14,065 bases of DNA from VAZQ01 sp036498625 (GTDB lineage Bacteria; Pseudomonadota; Alphaproteobacteria; Rhizobiales; Xanthobacteraceae): contig DASYFD010000022.1 in assembly GCA_036498625.1 (NCBI GenBank), positions 1 through 14,065 of the forward strand, given 5' to 3'. Positions 1 to 6,037 of the stretch are shown here, one piece after another. Below the pieces are notes generated by a model that was not told the origin of the DNA, did no database searches, and saw only the letters and a list, made by a program, of their open reading frames with translations. The position numbers and the translations under genes are program-made. How positions within the stretch are numbered: position 1 is the stretch's first letter; every line of letters starts with the position of its first letter.

Positions 1-1866
1 CTGGAAGGCATCGATGAAGACGCAGTCGAGTTCAAGGCGACCTATGACAACAGCGGCAAGGAGCCCGCGGTTCTGCCCGGCGGATTCCCGAACCTGCTTG
101 CCAACGGTTCACAGGGCATCGCGGTCGGCATGGCGACCTCGATTCCGCCGCACAACGCCGCCGAGCTCTGCGACGCCGCGCTGCATCTGATCGACAATCC
201 CAATGCCAGGAGCCGAACGCTGCTCAAATACGTGCCGGGACCGGATTTCCCGACCGGCGGCATCATCGTGGATCCGCGCGAATCGATCGCAGAAGCCTAC
301 ACCACCGGGCGCGGCTCCTTCCGGGTACGCGCCCGCTGGCGCAAGGAGGAGACCGGACGCGGCACCTATGTGGTCGTCATCACCGAGATCCCGTTCCTGG
401 TGCAGAAATCGCGGCTGGTCGAGAAGATCGCCGAGCTGCTGAACGAGCGCAAGCTGCCGTTCGTGGGCGACGTGCGCGACGAATCGGCCGAGGACATCCG
501 CCTGGTGATCGAGCCGCGCGCGCGCACGGTCGATGCCGAAGTGCTGATGGAATCCCTGTTCAAGCTCACCGAGCTCGAGAGCCGGATTCCCCTCAACATG
601 AACGTGCTGGTGAAGGGGCGCATCCCCAAGGTGGTCGGGCTCGCCGAGGCGCTCACCGAGTGGCTCGCGCACCGGCGCGAGGTGCTGGTGCGGCGCTCGA
701 ATTTCCGCCTCTCCCAGATCGACCATCGGGTCGAGGTGCTGGGCGGCTACTTGGTGGCCTATCTCAACCTCGACAAGGTCATCAAGATCATCCGCAGCGA
801 GGACGAGCCGAAGCCGGTCCTGATCAAGACCTTCAAGCTTTCCGACGTGCAGGCGGACGCCATCCTCAACATGCGGCTGCGCAACTTGCGCAAGCTCGAG
901 GAGATGGAGATCCGGCAGGAGGACAAGGATCTGCGCACCGAGCGCAAGGCGCTCAAGGAGCTGATCGGCTCGGAAAAGGAGCAGTGGAAGAGGATCGCCG
1001 AGGAGATCAGGGCGATCCGCGACAAGTTCGGGCCCAAGACGCCGCTCGGCAAGCGCCGGACCGGGTTTGCGCAGGCGCCCGAGCACGATATTGCGGCCAT
1101 GGAGGAGGCCCTGGTCGAGCGCGAGCCGATCACCATCGTGGTTTCCGAGAAGGGCTGGATTCGTGCCCTCAAGGGCACCGTGACCGATCTCGCCGGCATC
1201 GCCTTCAAGACCGACGACCAGCTCAAATTCGCGTTCCCGGCCGAGACCACCTCGAAGTGCCTGGTGCTGGCGACCAATGGGCGCTTCTACACCCTCGATG
1301 CCGCCAAGCTGCCCGGCGGCCGTGGCCATGGCGAGCCGGTGCGGCTGTTCATCGACCTCGAGCAGGAAGGCGATCTGGTCGCGGTGTTTCCCTACCAGAG
1401 CGGGCGCAAATTCCTGGTCGCCAGCCAGCAGGGACGCGGCTTCGTGGTGCCCGAGGACGAATGCCTCGGCAATACCCGCAAAGGCAAGCAGGTGCTCAAC
1501 GTCACTGCTCCAGACCGGGCCTGCGCCTTGACGGTTGTGGAAGGCGAGCTGGTCGCGTCGATCGGCGACAATCGGAAGATGGTCATCTTTCCGATCGACC
1601 AGGTGCCCGAGATGACGCGCGGGCGCGGGGTGCGTTTGCAGCGCTTCAAGGATGGCGGGCTGTCCGACATCAAGACCTTCACGGCCCAGCCTGGGCTCAC
1701 CTGGGTCGACAGCGCCGGCCGCTCCTTTACATTCGCTCTCAAGGAGCTCGCCGATTGGCGCGGCAACCGCGCCGACGCCGGGCGGCTCGCACCGAAAGGA
1801 TTCCCGCGCAACAACAAGTTCGGCGCGGCGCCCCAGAATGGCAAGCATTCCGAAGCGGACCAATAA
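1..1866 (+). CDS. parC: DNA topoisomerase IV subunit A, 5'-truncated by window edge
   Basis: ParC is the DNA-cleaving subunit of topoisomerase IV, which works with ParE to decatenate replicated chromosomes. The reading frame is open from base 1, so the N-terminus and the catalytic tyrosine lie upstream; 621 residues remain of a protein usually near 750. Visible residues about 31-53 hold the GyrA/ParC core signature (PNLLANGSQGIAVGMATS, then IPPHN). Residues about 291-355 are charged and helical, matching the coiled-coil tower, and a beta-pinwheel C-terminal domain starts near residue 377. ParC is preferred over GyrA because the C-terminal domain has no QRRGG(K/R)G GyrA-box; instead it carries FVVPEDE, RKGKQVLNV and TRGRGVRLQRFKDGG, as in alphaproteobacterial ParC. 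It ends in TAA and is followed by a possible terminator. Family assignment is firm. Confidence 0.96.
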   Translation: MEGIDEDAVEFKATYDNSGKEPAVLPGGFPNLLANGSQGIAVGMATSIPPHNAAELCDAALHLIDNPNARSRTLLKYVPGPDFPTGGIIVDPRESIAEAYTTGRGSFRVRARWRKEETGRGTYVVVITEIPFLVQKSRLVEKIAELLNERKLPFVGDVRDESAEDIRLVIEPRARTVDAEVLMESLFKLTELESRIPLNMNVLVKGRIPKVVGLAEALTEWLAHRREVLVRRSNFRLSQIDHRVEVLGGYLVAYLNLDKVIKIIRSEDEPKPVLIKTFKLSDVQADAILNMRLRNLRKLEEMEIRQEDKDLRTERKALKELIGSEKEQWKRIAEEIRAIRDKFGPKTPLGKRRTGFAQAPEHDIAAMEEALVEREPITIVVSEKGWIRALKGTVTDLAGIAFKTDDQLKFAFPAETTSKCLVLATNGRFYTLDAAKLPGGRGHGEPVRLFIDLEQEGDLVAVFPYQSGRKFLVASQQGRGFVVPEDECLGNTRKGKQVLNVTAPDRACALTVVEGELVASIGDNRKMVIFPIDQVPEMTRGRGVRLQRFKDGGLSDIKTFTAQPGLTWVDSAGRSFTFALKELADWRGNRADAGRLAPKGFPRNNKFGAAPQNGKHSEADQ

Positions 1867-1896
1867 GCCCATCCGCATGCGCGAGCCGCGCCAGCG

Positions 1897-1944
1897 GTTG
1901 CGGAATACTCCAGCCCTAGGACCAAAGCACCAGCCTTCCGCAAC
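1897..1944. repeat. 9-bp perfect inverted repeat downstream of parC
   Basis: GTTGCGGAA at 1897-1905 is matched exactly by TTCCGCAAC at 1936-1944, with a 30-base loop containing a CCTAGG palindrome. It starts 30 bases after the parC stop. No T-run follows directly, so by itself it is not a classic terminator; it could stabilise the 3' end of the parC transcript or be a binding site. Confidence 0.45.
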
Positions 1945-1955
1945 GTGAGCAGGCG

Positions 1956-1984
1956 GCGGAAGACCGCTGGCCACGGGCCTTTTT
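1956..1984 (+). terminator. possible intrinsic terminator of parC
   Basis: Two short GC stems lie in a row: GCGG-AAGA-CCGC (1956-1967), then GGCC-ACG-GGCC (1969-1979), followed at once by five T residues (1980-1984). The position, about 90 bases after parC and before the next gene's ribosome binding site, fits a terminator. The stems are only 4 bp each, so support is moderate. Confidence 0.35.
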
Positions 1985-2110
1985 CCGCGTCACGCCGGCC
2001 TTTCCGTCCCGAATTGCTCAGGACCTCAGGCTGATTTACCGCGCGCGTCCGCGGCAGCAGTTTGCCCACGCACGCCGGCAGGGTGTGCGCAGCTCACAGG
2101 AGACTAGGCC

Positions 2111-2344
2111 ATGACCATCAACACGAAGATTGCTTTCGCAGCCGCCCTCATCCTCGGCGCCGCTTCCGCGGCCTATGCGAACGAGATCGAGACCAACCCG
2201 AGCGAGGCCCAGAGCGCGCGCGAATGGCGAGAGTTTCTCGGCCAGAGCCAGAAGCACATGGGCAATCCCGGCACCAGCTACGGCTACTTCGCGTCGCCGC
2301 AGGACGACGCCGGTCAATCGGGCAAGAAGGGCCGCAACCATTAG
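2111..2344 (+). CDS. small exported protein of unknown function
   Basis: A 77-residue protein of unknown role. Residues 1-23 form a typical Sec signal peptide: a lysine at position 6, an alanine/leucine-rich core, and a cleavage site after AYA or YAN. The predicted mature part is about 54 residues, hydrophilic, without cysteine, and ends in a basic KKGRNH tail. It contains AREWREFLGQSQKHMG and a Gly/Tyr-rich stretch (GTSYGYFASP). The start is supported by a CAGGAGA ribosome binding site at 2097-2103, seven bases before ATG. It stands alone after the parC terminator region and before a palindrome-rich spacer. Short signal-peptide proteins of this sort are common in Bradyrhizobium relatives and rarely characterised. 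A periplasmic location is an inference. Confidence 0.72.
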   Translation: MTINTKIAFAAALILGAASAAYANEIETNPSEAQSAREWREFLGQSQKHMGNPGTSYGYFASPQDDAGQSGKKGRNH

Positions 2345-2410
2345 GCCACCCGACCGAATGTCAGCATGACGATTGCCGAGGCGCCGGAACAATTTTCCGC
2401 ACTGCGTGAG

Positions 2411-2535
2411 CCGGCGCCGGGAAAATGCGACCCCCGACCCTCCCTCGACGTGAGCGAGGGGAGGGGGCGTCCCACGCAAGCGTGTTCGGAACACAATCTC
2501 ATCTTGGCAAAGGTGGAGGCGGGCGTTGCCCCCGC
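2411..2535. repeat. cluster of inverted repeats in the spacer between two small exported-protein genes
   Basis: The gene-free stretch 2345-2585 holds several dyads: CCGGCGCCGG (2411-2420, perfect palindrome); CCCTCCCTCG at 2438-2447 pairing with CGAGGGGAGGG at 2455-2465 (7-base loop, one bulged G); CACG-CAAG-CGTG (2473-2484); the perfect dyad GTGTTC-G-GAACAC (2482-2494); and GCGGG/CCCGC (2519-2535). No T-run follows the strongest hairpin, so it is unlikely to be a simple intrinsic terminator. It may be a dispersed palindromic element, a structured 5' leader of the gene at 2586, or a regulator binding region. No coding frame in it is convincing. Confidence 0.5.
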
Positions 2536-2585
2536 AGGAGGAGATCAATTTCACCACCCATGATGGAATCAGAAGGAGACCAATC

Positions 2586-2900
2586 ATGCGCGCGAACGTG
2601 TTCAAGCATTCTGTCAGATGGAGCTTGATCTCGATTTTCCTCGGAGCCACGATCAACGGCACGATGGCGGGCTCGTTTGCACGCGAGTGTGCTGCCCGCG
2701 ACCTGCAGATTCTCACTCTGATCGAGGAAGGTGAAAGCGCAGACGTGGTCGCTGCGGAAAGATTGAGCAATGCGATGCAGTCGATGATGGAAGCGCGGAT
2801 GCTCTGTTACGAAGGACGTGTCGCGGATGCCATCGCGCTTTACGACAGTATCGCGCAGGACATAACGTCCGACACGCTTCTGTCCGCGCAACGGAGATGA
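2586..2900 (+). CDS. small exported two-cysteine protein of unknown function
   Basis: A 104-residue protein I cannot assign to a named family. The start at 2586 is chosen because AAGGAG (2573-2578) lies seven bases upstream; an in-frame TTG at 2526 would only add a polar, non-coding-looking stretch. Residues 1-29 look like a signal peptide (basic n-region MRANVFKHSVR, hydrophobic LISIFLGATI, then MAG). The predicted mature part is helical with two cysteines (C35 in FARECAARD, C74 in MLCYEGRVADAIALYDSI), which could pair in the periplasm; the second segment resembles half of a TPR-like helix pair. By eye it is poorer in GC than the surrounding genes. It ends 15 bases from the converging anti-sigma gene. 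Export is inferred from sequence only. Confidence 0.68.
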   Translation: MRANVFKHSVRWSLISIFLGATINGTMAGSFARECAARDLQILTLIEEGESADVVAAERLSNAMQSMMEARMLCYEGRVADAIALYDSIAQDITSDTLLSAQRR

Positions 2901-2915
2901 GCGGCCTTCAGATAT

Positions 2916-3584
2916 TCAGCCTGCACCCCGCAGCAGCCGGCCCCCCAGCGCCCGGTTGCCGATGATCACCAGAGCGACCGCGACCACGTGCACCACCACG
3001 TCGGTCGCGCTGGCGTCGTAGGGGTGGAACAAGACCAACAGGGTGGCGGCCGCCGCCGCCGAGGCGAAGCCGGCGACCACGGCAGTGAGGCCCGGTTGCA
3101 GCGTATGGCCCTGCCGCAGCATGCCGAGCAGCAAGACCGACAGCGGAACCCCGAGCGCCAGGATGAACGCGATGCAATCCTTGCTGTCGTCCAGAACCGC
3201 CGCATGGGTCCCGGGTACCACCCAGGCCCGCAGGCAGCCGGCGCCGCTCGCCCCGATCCACAGAATAGACGCCGGCATTGGCAGCAACGCCCAAAGCCGG
3301 TTGCGATCGGGCAGGCTCAGCTGAAATGCCGCGATGGCGGCCAGCACCATGGTGAGCGCAGATCCGCTCGCCGCCAGCCAGATATCCGGGGCGGCGGTGA
3401 GTCGCGCCAGTGCCGCCGGCCGATCCGCGACCGCGGCCAGCATGAACGCCAGCGCGGCCACCACCGCAAGCCAGAGCAGGGCGCGCCGCCCGGGCGGCGG
3501 CAACGGGCGCACCGGCTCGAGGTCCGCGATGAGGCTGCGGATGATGTTCTCGTGCCGTGATTGGGCCTGTGAGGTTGGCGACAT
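2916..3584 (-). CDS. NrsF-type (DUF1109) membrane anti-sigma factor
   Basis: Probable anti-sigma factor that holds the adjacent ECF sigma factor at the inner membrane until a stress signal releases it. The 222-residue protein has a short cytoplasmic N-terminus (IIRSLIADLEPVRPLP) and six hydrophobic helices at about 35-53, 68-89, 97-118, 137-156, 166-186 and 196-213, the layout of the DUF1109/NrsF family. It has two cysteines, C117 (GAGCLRAW) and C137 (DDSKDCIAF), flanking the loop between helices 3 and 4. In Caulobacter NrsF, cysteines are needed to respond to chromate and cadmium. The ATG at 3584 sits four bases after the sigma-factor stop, so translation is probably coupled; an in-frame TTG at 3605 would overlap that gene and is less likely. 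Family call is strong; the signal sensed is unknown. Confidence 0.88.
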   Translation of the reverse strand: MSPTSQAQSRHENIIRSLIADLEPVRPLPPPGRRALLWLAVVAALAFMLAAVADRPAALARLTAAPDIWLAASGSALTMVLAAIAAFQLSLPDRNRLWALLPMPASILWIGASGAGCLRAWVVPGTHAAVLDDSKDCIAFILALGVPLSVLLLGMLRQGHTLQPGLTAVVAGFASAAAAATLLVLFHPYDASATDVVVHVVAVALVIIGNRALGGRLLRGAG

Positions 3585-3588
3585 GGCG

Positions 3589-4203
3589 CTATCCCGCCGG
3601 TCCAAGGCGCGCCCGCAGGCTCTTCAAGGCGCGGTGCAGGTTCACCTTCAGGGATCCCTTGCTGCGTCCGGTCGCCGCCGCCGTCTCCGCGAGCGAACGT
3701 TCCTGCAGCACCAGCATTTGGACCGCCTCGCGCTGCCGGGGTGGCAAATCCGCGACCGCCTCGCCGAGCCGGTGGTTCGCCTCAGCGCCGGATGCCGATC
3801 GGGGCTCCGCAGCCGATTCGTCGGCATGGCGTTCGTAGGCGATGGGCGCATGCACCTCGCGCACCGCCTGCCTGCCGGTCTTGCGCAGGATATCGATCGC
3901 GCGCCGCTCGGCGAGGACGGCAAGCCAGGCGGTAAATGATCGGGCAGGGTCATAGGTTCGACGCGCCCGGTGGATGGTCAGCAGCGTGTCCTGAACCACG
4001 TCGTCGATCCGATCGGCCGGGACGCCCTGCCGCCGGGCTACCCTCTCGATCACGCCCACGCAATCGCGCAGCAGCGCCCCGTAGGCAGCCTGATCGCCCG
4101 CTTGCGCCGCCGCCATCCAGGCGCCGCGCCGGGCATCATCCGGCCGCCGTTCGTTGGCCGGCCCGGCCTGCGGGCTCGCCTCTCGCGGTTCCGCCTGGAC
4201 CAT
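3589..4203 (-). CDS. ECF RNA polymerase sigma factor, SigF-like
   Basis: An extracytoplasmic-function sigma factor that should direct RNA polymerase to a small stress regulon. With the start at 4203 it is 204 residues: sigma region 2 at about 38-107 (DDVVQDTLLTIHRARRTYD, then FTAWLAVLAERRAIDILRK), a linker, and region 4 at about 145-200 (LPPRQREAVQMLVLQERS, with helix-turn-helix SLAETAAATGRSKGSLKVNLHRA split across it). The gene is followed at once by a DUF1109 anti-sigma factor, the arrangement of Caulobacter sigF-nrsF. The start is uncertain: ATG at 4302 is in frame, but codons 4302 to about 4265 have low third-position GC and look untranslated; ATG at 4116 would remove the conserved helix around GAWMAAAQAGD. 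The upstream promoter suggests autoregulation. Confidence 0.9.
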   Translation of the reverse strand: MVQAEPREASPQAGPANERRPDDARRGAWMAAAQAGDQAAYGALLRDCVGVIERVARRQGVPADRIDDVVQDTLLTIHRARRTYDPARSFTAWLAVLAERRAIDILRKTGRQAVREVHAPIAYERHADESAAEPRSASGAEANHRLGEAVADLPPRQREAVQMLVLQERSLAETAAATGRSKGSLKVNLHRALKSLRARLGPAG

Positions 4204-4275
4204 CGCGCCCTGGACCCACCCGTCCCATGCCTGCGGCGGGGCGCCGCGTACCGGCGCAAAGAACAGACAAAAGGG

Positions 4276-4291
4276 AGGCAAAGCAATGCCT
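4276..4291 (-). other. weak stem-loop followed by T-run in the sigma-factor leader
   Basis: On the minus strand AGGCA pairs with TGCCT around a six-base loop and is followed by CCCTTTT (4275-4269). It lies between the predicted promoter and the chosen start codon. A 5-bp stem is short, so an attenuator role is only a possibility. Confidence 0.2.
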
Positions 4292-4342
4292 TGCACCGGC
4301 ATGGGGCATCAACTTCCGTTGAAGCAAACGATCATCCGACCG

Positions 4343-4368
4343 CCGTTCGGTCTCCGACCGGACAACGG
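4343..4368 (-). other. stem-loop in the 5' leader of the ECF sigma factor gene
   Basis: CCGTTCGGTC (4343-4352) pairs with GACCG plus AACGG (4356-4360 and 4364-4368), giving a 10-bp stem with a three-base bulge (GAC) and a three-base loop (TCC). It lies just downstream of the predicted promoter, so it should sit near the 5' end of the sigma factor mRNA. The role is unknown: transcript stability, or a binding site at the promoter. Confidence 0.4.
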
Positions 4369-4383
4369 ACCATCCGCAGCTTG

Positions 4384-4411
4384 TATTCGCTGGATGATCG
4401 AGGATGGTTAC
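4384..4411 (-). promoter_or_regulatory. predicted SigF-type promoter upstream of the ECF sigma factor
   Basis: On the minus strand GTAACC (4411-4406) is followed after exactly 16 bases by CGAATA (4389-4384). As I recall it, the promoter motif of Caulobacter SigF is GTAACC-N16-CGAA, which this matches at every defined base. It lies upstream of the SigF-like gene and points at it, so the sigma factor probably drives its own operon. I noticed no second copy in the window. Confidence 0.7.
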
Positions 4412-4472
4412 GGCGGCGCCCGAGCTCAGCACATCGGCCGGTTTCGGCTTTTTGTGCGCCGGAACCCTGGCT

Positions 4473-5222
4473 TCAGCCCTCCACCCGCCGCCAACCCTCC
4501 GGCGCCAGGCGCTCCTGCGGCAGGAAGCGCCCCTTGTAGTCCATCTTGCGGGAGCCCTCCACCCAATAGCCGAGATACACATAGGGCAGGCCCATGCGCC
4601 GGGCGCGGGCGATATGATCGAGAATCATGAAGGTGCCCAGCGATCGCAAGTGCGGCTCCGATTCGAAGAACGAGTAGACCATCGAGAGACCGTCGCTGAG
4701 CACGTCGGTCAGCGCGACCGCCAGCAGCGCCCCGGTTCCGCGCCCGTTGATGGTGCTGTCGGGGCCGCGCCGGCGGTACTCCACGATGCGGGTCTCGACA
4801 TGGCTGTCCTCCACCATCATGGCGTAATCGAGCACCGTCATATCAGCCATGCCGCCGTCGCGGTGGCGGCTGTCGAGATATGAACGGAACACCGAATATT
4901 GCTCCGAGGTCGGCACCCCGACCCGCATCTCTCCGACGATGTCCCGGTTGCGTTCCAGCACCCGCCGCATGCTGCGCGAAGGCCTGAAATCCTCCGCCAC
5001 CACCCGCACCGAGATGCAGGCCCGGCAGGCTTCGCAGGCCGGCCGGTAGGCGATCGACTGGCTGCGGCGGAAGCCCCCATGAGTCAGCAGGTCATTGAGC
5101 TCGGCTGCCCGCTCGCCGACCAGATGGGTGAAGACCTTGCGCTCCTCGTGACCCGGCAAATAGGGGCAGGGCGAGGGCGCCGTCAGGTAGAATTGCGGGG
5201 TATTGCGCGAGTGCTGGGTCAA
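4473..5222 (-). CDS. bpt: aspartate/glutamate leucyltransferase (Bpt), N-end rule pathway
   Basis: Bpt transfers leucine from Leu-tRNA to proteins with N-terminal Asp or Glu, marking them for ClpS/ClpAP degradation in the cytoplasm. The 249-residue length is normal. Residues 11-34 hold the family N-terminal block (FYLTAPSPCPYLPG, then EERKVFTHLVG) and residues 61-75 the cysteine cluster ACEACRACISVRV (C63, C66, C69). The C-terminal acyltransferase half contains GGMADMTVLDYAMMVED and ends with YWVEGSRKMDYKGRFLPQE. The start is a TTG at 5222: it gives MTQHSRNTPQFYL, which matches relatives, and no ATG or GTG exists in frame before an upstream stop; a nearby ATG at 5230 is out of frame. Its stop is 62 bases from the predicted sigma-factor promoter. 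Identification is firm. Confidence 0.95.
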   Translation of the reverse strand: MTQHSRNTPQFYLTAPSPCPYLPGHEERKVFTHLVGERAAELNDLLTHGGFRRSQSIAYRPACEACRACISVRVVAEDFRPSRSMRRVLERNRDIVGEMRVGVPTSEQYSVFRSYLDSRHRDGGMADMTVLDYAMMVEDSHVETRIVEYRRRGPDSTINGRGTGALLAVALTDVLSDGLSMVYSFFESEPHLRSLGTFMILDHIARARRMGLPYVYLGYWVEGSRKMDYKGRFLPQERLAPEGWRRVEG

Positions 5223-5383
5223 GGGTTCATCGCTGGATCGCTGGCCGCATCCACCACTCTAGCGCACCAATAGGCCGGGTGAAAATCCAGTCATTGCCCG
5301 GATCGCGGACGCAATACCGGCTTTCCCCTCCCGACCGCGCTCCAGGATTGCCCGCCCAGGGCGTTCCGTCAAATGGCTTTCCG

Positions 5384-5923
5384 TCAACCCGGCCGACGGG
5401 CCATGCGCAGGGCAGTGGCGCGGGCCGGATTGTTGATCACCACCGTGCCGATCAGAATATCATGCAGCAAACGCTGACGGGCGTTGAGCAAGCCAACCAG
5501 CAGCACTGCCGGCGTCAGGAGCGAGACCGTGATCCAGAACACGATGGCGTGCACGGCGCCCAGGACGAAATAGGCCGGTGCGCCGTACCAGGTGCGCATC
5601 TCGAGGTCCATGATTCGCATCCCGATGGTGGCCGAGGCGGGGCCGCCCAAGGTGCTGCCGCAATAGACCAGCGCCCAGATGACCGTGGCGGGATACAACA
5701 GCCAAAACAGCGCCCAGCCGAGCAGGAAGGTCACCAAGCCCAGGAAAAATATGAATATGGCCGCGAACGTTACCGGGAGCATGATGATAAAGATATCGAT
5801 GACGAAGGCGATGAATCGACGTGCCAATACACCCCTGAACAATTCCGGGTTGACGACCGGGTCATAGGCGTGCGGCTTGAGATCGATCGACACGCCGAAT
5901 CCTCTCGTTTCGCCGTGGGTCAT
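5384..5923 (-). CDS. RDD family inner-membrane protein
   Basis: A 179-residue integral membrane protein of the RDD family; some members are linked to ion or osmolyte transport, but this one's substrate is unknown. The family's diagnostic residues are visible: Arg in LARRFIAF (R35/R36), Asp in VIDIFII (D43), and the late Asp in RQRLLHDILIGTVVIN (D155). The ATIGMRIMDLEMR segment before the last helices is also typical. Hydrophobic helices lie at about 37-60, 62-88 and 117-146. ATG at 5923 is preceded by GAGGA (5937-5933), nine bases away. It is in the same direction as bpt, 161 bases upstream of it, a pairing I remember from other Rhizobiales genomes. It is divergent from ilvA, so 5924-6037 should carry promoters for both, though I could not pick out motifs. 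Confidence 0.9.
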   Translation of the reverse strand: MTHGETRGFGVSIDLKPHAYDPVVNPELFRGVLARRFIAFVIDIFIIMLPVTFAAIFIFFLGLVTFLLGWALFWLLYPATVIWALVYCGSTLGGPASATIGMRIMDLEMRTWYGAPAYFVLGAVHAIVFWITVSLLTPAVLLVGLLNARQRLLHDILIGTVVINNPARATALRMARRPG

Positions 5924-6037
5924 GGCCAGATATCCTCAATCGATGGCATGAGGGAGATGGCGAATGCACCGCCCTGACGCAAGAGGGCCCCGATCGCCCG
6001 CTCCAAAGCGTGGGTGCGATCAAGAGGAGCGCGCGTC

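Noticed and set aside
109..1974. A 621-residue open frame on the minus strand opposite parC
   Set aside because: It mirrors a firmly identified gene in a GC-rich sequence; its composition is the usual antisense pattern (rich in Leu, Gly, Asp, His) and no family motif is visible.
2482..2494. GTGTTC-G-GAACAC dyad as an alphaproteobacterial LexA box
   Set aside because: The alphaproteobacterial LexA box is a direct repeat, GTTC-N7-GTTC; this is an inverted repeat with a one-base centre.
4204..4302. N-terminal extension of the ECF sigma factor from ATG 4302
   Set aside because: Its first codons (many ending in A or T) do not follow the local codon pattern, and the hydrophobic peptide does not resemble sigma factor N-termini; kept only as an alternative.
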